Shown here: in pieces, positions 36,711-45,738 of the stretch
Layout of the letters: each line of letters begins with the position of its first letter
Numbering within the stretch: position 1 is the stretch's first letter
Origin: an uncultured Bacteroides sp.
GTDB taxonomy: Bacteria > Bacillota > Clostridia > Lachnospirales > Lachnospiraceae
Direction: 5' to 3'
Length of the DNA stretch: 64,000 nt
Assembly: GCA_945913015.1 (NCBI GenBank)
Contig: CAMECH010000013.1
Coordinates: 1-64,000, forward strand
The notes under the pieces: generated by a model
Databases searched by the model: none
Told to the model about the DNA's origin: nothing
The model's input: only the letters and a program-made list of their open reading frames with translations
Translations under genes and position numbers: made by a program

Positions 36711-39700
36711 TCATTGCAGCTTTCCGTTATCAATCATATCCACAAAACTGTCCACACGGTTTTTCCATCTGTGCTTTGCCGATGCATTTCTATATCCTGC
36801 CTCGGCAATTTCGCGCATCCTGTCATCATCCGATAGCAGATTCGCTACCTTTTGCGGCAGTTCATACAGCTTTGATAAATCAAACATCACAATATCCGTG
36901 CCATCTTTAAAATTCTTTTCAAGGTATTTTGTTCTGTCCGTAAGGCACACTGTTTTGTTAAGCATTGTATTGGCAATGCGCTCAGTCATTCCTGACTTAT
37001 GCCACGACATGACATTTAACGCAATCTTAGACTGTGCCATTATTTTTATTCCATCCATGTAAGAAACATCCGGATGAATCACCATGTTACTTCTTCCTGC
37101 AAGAGGGCACTCCCGCCAGCTTTCACCAAACACATGAATTACAAGCCCCGCATCAAGCAGTACCTCCATTACTTTCTCCCTATAGAAAAACATCACAATT
37201 CTGCATGCGTCCATGCAACTGCTCAGAAGCCGGGCAAATTTATCATTGCTAACACTCTCTTTTCTGCCCTCAAGCACTGCCGTCATAGCTTCCTCTGATG
37301 TCATGTTGGGATTTTCTTTCATCACCTCAAGAAGCTGCTGCGCAAGCTCTCTTGTTGACGGTTCACACTCTTTTTCAAGTGCAAGCATCCTTTCACGGTA
37401 ATTATGGTATGATGCCACAAACACTATATCATAATTTTTATCTTTCCAACGGACATGCCCACCCGAAAGCTCAATTCCCGCAGGCGGCAGATGAAAGCTT
37501 GCCTTTATCATCGGATAGTATCTGCTGATATATTCCGCATAATCTTCATCCTGGGTAAGCACATAATAATTATCAAGCTTAAGCGTAAAATGATAATAAA
37601 GATAAAGCGGATGGTCATACAGAAAATTAATCTTAGGCCCTGCAATCAGGTTATTTACAAGTTCCTCTGAATCCTTCATGTGCACAGAGAACAATGCTGT
37701 CTGGAAACCTACAACTGCCCTGAAATGCTTTCCTATAAATTCCGAAAGACCGCTTACACCTTCCTTTGACATATCATAAATAATTACCGGAATTCCGTGT
37801 TTTCTGAGTTCCTCCGCAAAGTTAAACGAAAATGAACGAAGAACATCAAAGCAGATTGGGTCTCCCATATATATAAGAACCGGCTGTATCGCATCATCCA
37901 GTTCGTAATATTCAGCCCTTTTGGCTATCATAGCCTCAAGCTGCTTCATAAACCCGTCACCTATCCCATACGCAGATGCCGATTCCATATATTTCATGAG
38001 CAGCCGGTCAAACATATTATCACTTCTAAGTTTACCGGCATATTTCCCAAATATATATGCATACATTTTATAGTGCTCTTCATATACCGGCTTTACCGGT
38101 TCATCCGACAGAATCACTTTAACCCCGCTGTCCGCAAGTCTTATTGCAAGTTCAAAATCTTCACCGCATGCAAGCTTTCCATTAAAACTGCCATATTGCA
38201 AAAGCGTTTCTTTTGGAAATGCACTGTAACAAAGGCACTCAGCTCCTGCATCAAGCAACTGTGTGTACGTCACTTCAGCGGAGTTCATAAGCTCTGACAG
38301 TGTATCATTATCAAAAATCTCACCGGGCTGTATATATACAAGGTATTCGCCATGTGTATACGGTATTGATGCATTTTTCAGCTGCGCAATAGTACGGTAA
38401 TCGCGTCCGCCAAGATTAACCGCACTAACATAAAGTCCGTTATTGTTTTGACAAAATTGTGTTTCACAATTGTTATCCAATAATGCATGTTCATAGACTT
38501 CAAAGTTATCAGCACATGCAACTATACATTCCAAATTGATTCCGCTTATGCAACTAGCTGCCAGCGAACGCAGGGTTTCGTGTACATACTCTGCCGGCTC
38601 ATCTCCACATACAACTATAATAACGCTTATCATTTTATTGTCATCCTTAATCACCCAACTGCGTTTTTTATTAAGTTCAAGTATATCCTTTACTTTTGTT
38701 TCAAAAATTCTTTTTGAAAAATGCTCTTCATAAACACGTCTGGAAGTCTCGCACATTCTCCTCCATCCGGTATTGTCTCTATAAAAGTTGACTGCTTCAC
38801 TGATTTTATCGGCAAGCGCAGGCACATTCTCACTTTGAAATACAAAAGAATTATCACCGTCTTTAAGATAATAGGCAGCACCGCATACCTGCGTAATCAG
38901 GCATGGTTTTTCCATCATCATTGCCTCAACCGCAACCGTTGGAATAGGGTCAACTCTTGAAGGCACCAGCAGATAATCCATATCCTGCATAAGTTCGAGT
39001 ACTTTGGAATGCAGCTGTGCAGGTATTTTGTGCACATTTTCATACTTTTTGCATACACAGGTCACAGCCTCAAGCACTTCTTCATCGTACATTTCTTCAT
39101 TGCCACAGAAAACAAACTGACACCGGCTTCTTACATTTTCATCAAGCTCCTCAATTGCCTTTGCAAGAACATCCTGAGCTTTGAGTTTTGAATATGTTCC
39201 TACAATCAGAAAACGTACCTTTTCATGTGCCGGGTCATACTGTCCGAAAATACTTTTATCTTTATCTTCATTTTGCGCAAAATTGTCCTCTACCCCCATG
39301 TGAAGGATTTCCGTCATGACACCATATCTTCTCATTATTACATCCTGCACACGATGTCCTACAGAATATACATGAATGTTATTTCCCAACTTTGCGAAAT
39401 CCGGAATTACTGTTTTAAAATACTCAAAATACTGTTCACCTTCATGCAGCCACCAGATAACCGGTACATTTGCCTGCTTCAACACATGTATAACCTGATA
39501 TGTAAGCAGTGTATTGGCAACCACAGCATGAAACTGCTCCGCATAGTTTCTGAAATTCTCCCAGTCATTTACAAAGTCATCCTTAATCCTGACCTGAATT
39601 CCCATTTGCTCCAAATCACTTTTCAATTCACCGTCAAGAAGCGAAATAACCTCAGCCTTATAGCCTTCATTGATGCATACCTTAATCATATCAATAAGTA

Positions 39701-39758
39701 CTATCGGCGCACCGGTTCTTGAAAGCTGATGTGTTACAAATAATATCGTATTCTCCAT
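36711..39758 (-). CDS. Three-domain glycosyltransferase: GT4 + GT2 + CgeB-like
   Basis: The protein has 1015 residues from ATG 39758 behind GGAGG. Residues 1-370 are a GT4-type GT-B transferase (THQLSRTGAPIVLIDMIK; VPSRVDPIPTVAVEAMMMEK with the sugar-nucleotide Glu). About 380-640 resemble a GT-A family 2 domain (ISVIIVVCGDEPAEYVHETL). Its DxD region is not obvious and the acidic GEDFEL element is present. About 640-1015 are CgeB/GT1-like (KIALNVMSWHKSGMTERIAN). Three transferase modules in one chain suggest sequential addition of sugars to one acceptor. It lies between maf and paralogue 3 with short gaps. Confidence 0.85.
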   Translation of the reverse strand: MENTILFVTHQLSRTGAPIVLIDMIKVCINEGYKAEVISLLDGELKSDLEQMGIQVRIKDDFVNDWENFRNYAEQFHAVVANTLLTYQVIHVLKQANVPVIWWLHEGEQYFEYFKTVIPDFAKLGNNIHVYSVGHRVQDVIMRRYGVMTEILHMGVEDNFAQNEDKDKSIFGQYDPAHEKVRFLIVGTYSKLKAQDVLAKAIEELDENVRSRCQFVFCGNEEMYDEEVLEAVTCVCKKYENVHKIPAQLHSKVLELMQDMDYLLVPSRVDPIPTVAVEAMMMEKPCLITQVCGAAYYLKDGDNSFVFQSENVPALADKISEAVNFYRDNTGWRRMCETSRRVYEEHFSKRIFETKVKDILELNKKRSWVIKDDNKMISVIIVVCGDEPAEYVHETLRSLAASCISGINLECIVACADNFEVYEHALLDNNCETQFCQNNNGLYVSAVNLGGRDYRTIAQLKNASIPYTHGEYLVYIQPGEIFDNDTLSELMNSAEVTYTQLLDAGAECLCYSAFPKETLLQYGSFNGKLACGEDFELAIRLADSGVKVILSDEPVKPVYEEHYKMYAYIFGKYAGKLRSDNMFDRLLMKYMESASAYGIGDGFMKQLEAMIAKRAEYYELDDAIQPVLIYMGDPICFDVLRSFSFNFAEELRKHGIPVIIYDMSKEGVSGLSEFIGKHFRAVVGFQTALFSVHMKDSEELVNNLIAGPKINFLYDHPLYLYYHFTLKLDNYYVLTQDEDYAEYISRYYPMIKASFHLPPAGIELSGGHVRWKDKNYDIVFVASYHNYRERMLALEKECEPSTRELAQQLLEVMKENPNMTSEEAMTAVLEGRKESVSNDKFARLLSSCMDACRIVMFFYREKVMEVLLDAGLVIHVFGESWRECPLAGRSNMVIHPDVSYMDGIKIMAQSKIALNVMSWHKSGMTERIANTMLNKTVCLTDRTKYLEKNFKDGTDIVMFDLSKLYELPQKVANLLSDDDRMREIAEAGYRNASAKHRWKNRVDSFVDMIDNGKLQ

Positions 39759-39777
39759 TGCCCCTCCATACATTAGC

Positions 39778-41493
39778 TTACATCCATTGTGTAATATTGT
39801 TCATTCCCTCAATATATGCTCCGCGTGAGACATTAATAAGCTTTGTCTTTCGCTCCTCATCAGTTCTTGCCGCAAGGCGTCTTTCCACCCAAATTCTGTA
39901 GTTATCAAGATTAACCGCAGTAGTCACGTCCCCACCTGCAACAGACTTCACCTGTCTTAAGCCGTTCTTTTCGGTCACAACAGAAGCTTCACTGCTGTGC
40001 CGCTTTCCGTCAGTATAAGCAAAATCCATCCCCATACAAACTATCTTTTTGCATCCAAATCTAAGACACATATCCAAAGCCAGCGTTGTGACAGAACCTC
40101 CTGACTCAAACAACTCAAGACTCCTTCTGTCTGCTTCAAGTTCAGACTGCGCAAAACCTTTCTGAAAAGCCATGTATCTCTTGCCCGTCCAAAGCTTTGG
40201 CACCTTATAATAAACCGTAGGAAGATACACCAGTGATAACCCGGATGTGTCAACCCCTTCTATCTGCCTCACCATGTTTGGCTGTGCATCTATCATAACA
40301 ACATAATCCGGCTTTATGCCACAAGATATAAGATTTCTTAGTACAGTTCCAACACAGACAACAATATAGTCTTCCCCCGATACGACCTCAGAAAGCGGAT
40401 AGCTTCTGACTCCCTCACATCCGTACTCTGTCACAATATATTCCGTCGCGCAACTTTCCAGCATATCCAGATTATCATCTAGTGAAGGTCCTCCTGCAAT
40501 AAGAAGTACATTCTTACCGGAAAATTTTTCTCTAAGCTCATTGGCAAAGGCATCTATATCCTGCATATTCATTATGTAATTGCCGACAAGCTTTCTTTGC
40601 TGACTTCTTACACTGCTGTCATGAAGAAAAAAATCCTCAAGCTTCACCCTCATTTCTTCATTGGAAATATTCATCATTGACGGACGGTGAATTATAATCG
40701 ATGTCGTTTTATCCTGCTCACCGGATATCTGCGACAGCCTTTTTGAAAATTCAGCAAGCTTTGGTGTATATATGATTGTAATTTTTCCGTCCGACAGCAT
40801 ATCAGCAAGGTTTGAATAATGCATTGCCGCCTTAATAACGTTAATATCATGCTCGTAGACTTCTACCTCAACGATATCTTCCCTTTTGGCAGCTGCCATC
40901 GCAATGTATCCCATTCCCAATCCAAAAACCGCACACTTGTCCGTACCTTCAGCGCAGTAATAATCGACCATTGCCTCTGCCTGCAAATAAGGATTGTCTG
41001 TACTGTCAAAAAGCAGTTCACCACCTGTTCCATTAATCAGCTTAAGTGAAAATGTTCCAATCTCATTTTCAACAAGTGCATACCTGTCAGGTATATCCGA
41101 TGCATCATCCACTCCGTATTGATCAAGCATTCTCTGTGTAACCCTGTTGCAGGCAGCGTAGTTTGACTCATAGTAATCCTGTATCTCCTGCCACGTTCCG
41201 CTTCTTCGCAAATCCTCAAGCTCCTGTACACAAAGCTTTCTTATCCGCATTGAGCATATATCCGACAGAGCAACATAATCCCTTGATTCCTGTGCTTCAA
41301 GCAACATGAGCGCAGCGTCTTCGTACTGCTTTGCATACATCCGGTTATCTTTGGAATCGACAATAATTCCTGTAAGATTATTTACCAGGCGTGAATTGCA
41401 GTTCATACCATTATAATAATCCTGTACGCTCAGGAAACGTACAAGCTCATCAATATCTTTTATAAGGCTGCAAAGCTTGTTATAACGCGACAT
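39778..41493 (-). CDS. Maf-type flagellin nonulosonic acid transferase (DUF115)
   Basis: The protein has 571 residues from ATG 41493, six bases after GGAG; the frame opens seven codons earlier. The N-terminal part has a Rossmann-like stretch (KCAVFGLGMGYIAMAAAKRE) and the DUF115 core follows (NVLLIAGGPSLDDNLDML; GIKPDYVVMIDAQPNMVRQI; CLRFGCKKIVCMGMDFAYTD). Maf proteins move pseudaminic or legionaminic acid from CMP onto Ser/Thr of flagellin in the cytoplasm before export. It agrees with the nonulosonic acid genes 5 kb away, and is the main evidence that the island serves flagella. No flagellin gene is in the window. Confidence 0.88.
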   Translation of the reverse strand: MSRYNKLCSLIKDIDELVRFLSVQDYYNGMNCNSRLVNNLTGIIVDSKDNRMYAKQYEDAALMLLEAQESRDYVALSDICSMRIRKLCVQELEDLRRSGTWQEIQDYYESNYAACNRVTQRMLDQYGVDDASDIPDRYALVENEIGTFSLKLINGTGGELLFDSTDNPYLQAEAMVDYYCAEGTDKCAVFGLGMGYIAMAAAKREDIVEVEVYEHDINVIKAAMHYSNLADMLSDGKITIIYTPKLAEFSKRLSQISGEQDKTTSIIIHRPSMMNISNEEMRVKLEDFFLHDSSVRSQQRKLVGNYIMNMQDIDAFANELREKFSGKNVLLIAGGPSLDDNLDMLESCATEYIVTEYGCEGVRSYPLSEVVSGEDYIVVCVGTVLRNLISCGIKPDYVVMIDAQPNMVRQIEGVDTSGLSLVYLPTVYYKVPKLWTGKRYMAFQKGFAQSELEADRRSLELFESGGSVTTLALDMCLRFGCKKIVCMGMDFAYTDGKRHSSEASVVTEKNGLRQVKSVAGGDVTTAVNLDNYRIWVERRLAARTDEERKTKLINVSRGAYIEGMNNITQWM

Positions 41494-41531
41494 GCCAATC
41501 TCCATTCCAAACATTCTAATCAGATGTATTG

Positions 41532-41560
41532 ATTATAACATTTCCGCCATCATTATCCAA
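41532..41560 (-). promoter_or_regulatory. Promoter of the maf-glycosyltransferase operon
   Basis: On the minus strand TTGGAT (41555-41560), 17 bp, TATAAT (41532-41537), 39 bp upstream of the maf start. Confidence 0.65.
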
Positions 41561-41567
41561 TTCATTA

Positions 41568-41595
41568 TTGAAACTTTTATTACATTTGCTATAAT
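41568..41595 (+). promoter_or_regulatory. Promoter of the SGNH-protein gene
   Basis: TTGAAA (41568-41573), 16 bp, TATAAT (41590-41595), 55 bp before the start at 41650. It stands almost back to back with the maf promoter. Confidence 0.6.
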
Positions 41596-41649
41596 ATTTA
41601 AATAGATAATTTTGGCATACGCCGGATACTTATAAAGGGTTTTACTGAC

Positions 41650-42942
41650 ATGCGTGCTTCTATATTACGGGCATTTTCATTTATTTGTGTTCTATGTATG
41701 GTTTATACATTATATTTTAACTATAGCTATTACCTTTCATCTAATAGCTTTTTGCGTTGCACTCTTAATGAAGCACACGAAAACAGGAACTACGATATAT
41801 GTTTTATAGGACCTTCCACAGCCTATGGCTCGTTTGTAACAGAGCAATTTGATGAAGCCCTCAATGTCAAGTCCATAAACCTTGGAAGTGATGGACAGCT
41901 TCCTTGTGATTCTTATATAATCCTTAAAGATTTCCTATCTACAAGCAAGCCCAAATATGTAATTATGGATGTATGGTACCAGTACTATATGAACAATAAC
42001 ATCTACTATAAAAAGAATACTAATTCAACAGAAAAAACTCTGACCGCAATACGTCCTTCATTGGCAAAAACCATTTTTGGATTTGATATGTGTATAAGAC
42101 GCCCACAGTTATGGCGTACATTTGCCCTACCAAAAATAAAGTTTGATCCGTTAATTCAAGGATATGAGAAATATTACAGTTGGGAGTCCTGTGTTGATTC
42201 ATACCAGTATAAGAACCAGTATTACATCTCCGAATCCGGAACACGCCTGTACAAAGATGGTATGGGAAACTGGAATTACGGGAAAATGAGCATGGACTCC
42301 GAAACCACATGGCAGGGTTCATATTCCTCCATAGCAACTGATTATTTCAATAAGATAGTCCGACTCTGCAGGCAGAATGACATAGAGTTAATTTTGGTGA
42401 CTCCGGGAGCAGATGATGCCTATGTTCTTACTATGGGACACTACGAAGAAGCACACGCAATATTTCAAAAGCTTGCCGATGATAATGGTCTGCGCTACTA
42501 TGACTTTACTTACGCCCGCCCGGAAGTCTTCGCACGTGCCGACTCATATTACCATAATTCTTCACATATGTCATCAGAAGGGGCACATGCACTTACAAAT
42601 CTCATGATTGAACTGCTGAAAGAGAATCCGTCTGACCTTACTCCGTATTTTTATTCTTCTTATGAAGAATACTATGCAAATGTTGATATCGCTAACGCAT
42701 GGATAGATAAAGCTGCTAACGGCAATCTCACAGCCAACGGTCTTTATGGAATGGACTCAGAGCCCGAATACTGCTTTCTAAGCCGTAACCGTGGTTCTAA
42801 TGAATGGAATGTAATCGCTAACTACTCTGGTAAAAACTACCTCGAACCATCTGAATATAGTGGTCATGACTATGAAGAAATTCAGGTTAATATCCGCCTG
42901 AAATATGGAAGTAAAGTTAAAAAGGCATATTTTAAGCTGTAA
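41650..42942 (+). CDS. Membrane-anchored SGNH/DltD-like protein
   Basis: The 430-residue protein has an N-terminal membrane anchor at about residues 8-28. An extracytoplasmic domain follows, with an SGNH-type nucleophile element GPSTAYGSF (Ser56) and NLGSDGQ (block II). A C-terminal NSSHMSSEGAHALT holds the candidate catalytic His. Similar anchored proteins (DltD, AlgX-like) move acyl groups onto surface polymers. It has its own promoter and is divergent from maf. Its stop is only five bases from the stop of the converging 82-residue gene. O-acylation of a surface glycan is a reasonable inference; hydrolysis is an alternative. Confidence 0.7.
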   Translation: MRASILRAFSFICVLCMVYTLYFNYSYYLSSNSFLRCTLNEAHENRNYDICFIGPSTAYGSFVTEQFDEALNVKSINLGSDGQLPCDSYIILKDFLSTSKPKYVIMDVWYQYYMNNNIYYKKNTNSTEKTLTAIRPSLAKTIFGFDMCIRRPQLWRTFALPKIKFDPLIQGYEKYYSWESCVDSYQYKNQYYISESGTRLYKDGMGNWNYGKMSMDSETTWQGSYSSIATDYFNKIVRLCRQNDIELILVTPGADDAYVLTMGHYEEAHAIFQKLADDNGLRYYDFTYARPEVFARADSYYHNSSHMSSEGAHALTNLMIELLKENPSDLTPYFYSSYEEYYANVDIANAWIDKAANGNLTANGLYGMDSEPEYCFLSRNRGSNEWNVIANYSGKNYLEPSEYSGHDYEEIQVNIRLKYGSKVKKAYFKL

Positions 42943-42947
42943 ATGTT

Positions 42948-43196
42948 CTACCACCCCACATGCTGATTATGACCATACCCCTGCATCCGTACTTCATATT
43001 CATCAAGCCTTAATTCTGCCTTCTCCTTTTCCTTTCCGGAAAGCTGTCCTGACGATACCATACGCTCATATATTTCATGTGCATGTTTTAGCGCTTTTTT
43101 CGCTTCATCCTTGTAGTTATTCGACAAATTCATCTGAATTTCTTCAAACGCCTGATCCAGCTCGGTTTTAATTTTCTTTTTTCTGAATGAGAACAT
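42948..43196 (-). CDS. Small coiled-coil protein of unknown function
   Basis: This 82-residue, highly charged protein (start MFSFRKKKIKTELDQAFEE; end GYGHNQHVGW) consists mostly of amphipathic helix. No known domain is visible. The ribosome binding site is weak (CAGGTG). It follows the class III aminotransferase by 52 bp and ends five bases from the converging SGNH gene. It could be a small scaffold or regulator. It is kept because its frame is the only good one there and its codon use looks normal. Confidence 0.6.
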   Translation of the reverse strand: MFSFRKKKIKTELDQAFEEIQMNLSNNYKDEAKKALKHAHEIYERMVSSGQLSGKEKEKAELRLDEYEVRMQGYGHNQHVGW

Positions 43197-43248
43197 TATT
43201 TTTCACCTGCTTAATAAAATATCGTAATCTTTGATATCTTCTTTCAAA

Positions 43249-44469
43249 TCATAAAATGTCTTTCAACACTTCAATACAAAAATCAATATCTTCGTATCTT
43301 ATTCTGTAATCAGGAAGGAATCGAAGAGTTCTGCCCCCATTAGTTCCCTGTATAATAACACCTTTTTCTACGGCACGTTTTGAAAGTTCAGCATAGTAAC
43401 CGCGGTAATTGTCAAGCCCTGGGACATATAAATCAGCTCCAAGCATAAGACCGCAGCCTCTTGCTTTACAAAGCCCGACCCCATCATCGTTGCAGAGGTT
43501 CTGAAGCTTTTCAAGAAAATACTGCCCTTTTTCTTTAATTGCAGTCAAAAGCTTTTCATTTTCAACACATTCGATACCATAATTAATAATTGCTGCTGCA
43601 AAGCCGTCATTTTGATGTGAGCTGTAATGCGTCATTTTAAAGCCTTCTTTTGTGACATACTTTCCTGCCATCATTGCGATTGAAACCGGGTATCCCAGCC
43701 CCACCGCCTTTGCGCATGCAATCATATCAGGAAGACACTCAAGCGTCTGATAGGCAAACCATTCACCTGTACGCGCAAAGCCCGTCTGACACTCGTCAAA
43801 AATAAGCATTACATCATATTGGTCGCACAATCTTCGTATTTCTTTAAAATATTCCGCGCCCGGTATAATCATTCCTCCAACAGATACAATCGGTTCCATT
43901 ACCACTGCCGCAATTTCGTCACAGTGATTTTTCAAAGTCTTCTCAAATATTTCTACTGCCTGCTGTACCACCGCGTTATCCGCAAATGTATCAGGTACCG
44001 GAACCGGATAGATACCATCTACCTCAGGTCTTGCATAAACACCGCCATAAGTTATACTCTGTGCGCCAAGCGTCAGTCCATGATATCCCTTATCAAAACA
44101 TACAATCCCCTGTTTATTCTTTAAGAACTTGGCATATCGTATGCAGAACTCTACAGCCTCAGCACCTGTGCTAAGAAAAATACTGTATCCGTCAAGTTCA
44201 CCACTTATACGATGCAGATTTTCTGCTGCCTTAATTGCCTCTTCACAAAGCATACCGGTATTGGTATGTGCAATTCTTCCGGCATTTTGTTCAAGTCGTT
44301 TTGCAAGTTCCGGATCCGAATGTCCCAAAACTGTACAGAACTGTCCTGAGTTTAAATCAAGATATGCTTTTCCATCATTGCCATACACGTAAGAACCATT
44401 TCCGTATGAAATTACAGGCTCATGCCAGCCTATAACAGGTATAAAATACGTATTTTCCAAATCACTCAT
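43249..44469 (-). CDS. Class III PLP-dependent aminotransferase
   Basis: This 406-residue fold-type I enzyme has FLSTGAEAVEFCIRYAKFLK (phosphate-binding GAEA), YHGLTLGAQS, D225 in LIFDECQTGFARTG and the PLP lysine K254 in ACAKAVGLGYPV. It is closest in look to glutamate-1-semialdehyde/4-aminobutyrate-type enzymes. A heme gene context is absent. It lies 31 bp downstream of an ATP-grasp ligase and next to PseG, so it probably supplies an amino compound or modifies a precursor for the nonulosonic acid. The substrate cannot be read from sequence. Confidence 0.85.
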   Translation of the reverse strand: MSDLENTYFIPVIGWHEPVISYGNGSYVYGNDGKAYLDLNSGQFCTVLGHSDPELAKRLEQNAGRIAHTNTGMLCEEAIKAAENLHRISGELDGYSIFLSTGAEAVEFCIRYAKFLKNKQGIVCFDKGYHGLTLGAQSITYGGVYARPEVDGIYPVPVPDTFADNAVVQQAVEIFEKTLKNHCDEIAAVVMEPIVSVGGMIIPGAEYFKEIRRLCDQYDVMLIFDECQTGFARTGEWFAYQTLECLPDMIACAKAVGLGYPVSIAMMAGKYVTKEGFKMTHYSSHQNDGFAAAIINYGIECVENEKLLTAIKEKGQYFLEKLQNLCNDDGVGLCKARGCGLMLGADLYVPGLDNYRGYYAELSKRAVEKGVIIQGTNGGRTLRFLPDYRIRYEDIDFCIEVLKDIL

Positions 44470-44500
44470 AACAACTCTCCATTCCTAATGACCACCATTG

Positions 44501-45688
44501 CTAGATATGCAATTCTTCTATCATAAATTCATTAAGTATCTGCTGCCTGCATTCAATCAGCTCTGAATCATCCTCTCCTTTAATTATGAAAAAGCCTCTC
44601 CCCATTACAGAATGTCCGTCCGGAATCTTTCCAAGAACATCACTGTTCTTTATTGTGCATTCCCACTTTATCACAGGGTATTTTGACATAATATAGTCTT
44701 TTGCCGGAACACTGTGCACTACGCAGTCCTCAAAATCAAAATAACAAATCATCATTTTCTTTATGTAATGCGGCTCAATGCAGTAAGCAGCATCCGACTG
44801 GAATTTTATATATTCCTCAATTACCGACACTCCTGTTACAAGCGGAGTAAACAGATTATGCAAATGGTGTCCTGAAGGTCGTGCCGACATTTCAATCATA
44901 AAAAATCCATCTGAATTTTTAAGAATATCTGCATGAAATACACTGTTCTCAATCTCCATAGTCTTAACAGCCGTATCCATTAATACGTTAAGTTTATTCC
45001 ATTCTTCCTGCTTAAGTTCATTTTCTTTCACAGAAATATACCCTGTACATTGTCTCTCAGGTGGTGCTGTCATCAGCTTTTTTCTAAGAAGAATAATCTG
45101 TGTCTTTCCATTAAAGCATGCTCCGTCAATGCCATATTCTTCACCGTCAACAAGTGATTCCAGAATATAATCCTCTCTACAAAGCTCATCCCCCAGCAAA
45201 GCCGCTGTTTTGTGCAAATCGGGCTCATTATTAATCATAAAAATACCTCTGCTTCCTGCACCAAACCGTGGCTTTAAAATCATCGGATACGACCTTACTT
45301 CCGATTCCTGTGAGATATCTTTAAACAAAATGCACTGTGCATCACGCATTCCTATTGCCTGCATTTTCTTATGAAACTCATATTTATCCGTACAGTTATC
45401 TGTTGCCTTAAGACTTACTCCTTTAAGTGCATAATGGTCATTAACCTGTCCACTCACCACAAGGATTCTCCCTATTGGTGTAGGCAGCACCATATCGGGG
45501 TGTCTGTCACCTATTTTTTCATATATATTTTCAGCATTGCGGATGTCCACCACATGACTTTCATCAGCGCATTTAAGTCCGGCTGCATCTTTGTTTCCGT
45601 CAAATGCTATTACATAGTGTCCCATCTTTCTTGCCAGTTCAATTGCATAAACCGATTCCTCACTTGCACCAATAACCAGACAAATCAT
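44501..45688 (-). CDS. ATP-grasp carboxylate-amine ligase
   Basis: The protein has 395 residues from ATG 45688 behind GGGAGGAT; the frame opens five codons earlier. It has an N-terminal Rossmann-like domain (MICLVIGASEESVYAIELAR). A central ATP-grasp fold follows, with ATP-lysines (SYPMILKPRFGAGSRGIFMI), metal-binding E in DGFFMIEMSARPSGHH and a long C-terminal domain. Such ligases join a carboxylate to an amine with ATP. Between pseG and an aminotransferase, it may attach an amino acid to the amino group of the nonulosonic acid, as known for some clostridial flagellin legionaminic acid derivatives. That is an inference. Confidence 0.8.
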   Translation of the reverse strand: MICLVIGASEESVYAIELARKMGHYVIAFDGNKDAAGLKCADESHVVDIRNAENIYEKIGDRHPDMVLPTPIGRILVVSGQVNDHYALKGVSLKATDNCTDKYEFHKKMQAIGMRDAQCILFKDISQESEVRSYPMILKPRFGAGSRGIFMINNEPDLHKTAALLGDELCREDYILESLVDGEEYGIDGACFNGKTQIILLRKKLMTAPPERQCTGYISVKENELKQEEWNKLNVLMDTAVKTMEIENSVFHADILKNSDGFFMIEMSARPSGHHLHNLFTPLVTGVSVIEEYIKFQSDAAYCIEPHYIKKMMICYFDFEDCVVHSVPAKDYIMSKYPVIKWECTIKNSDVLGKIPDGHSVMGRGFFIIKGEDDSELIECRQQILNEFMIEELHI

Positions 45689-45738
45689 TTGACATCCTCC
45701 CACAGTATATTTTTCTAAATCATAGACTCAATTACAAA

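Noticed and set aside
39225-39722. A 165-codon plus-strand frame inside the three-domain glycosyltransferase
   Set aside because: It is wholly antisense to a clear gene and has no start signal or recognisable motif.
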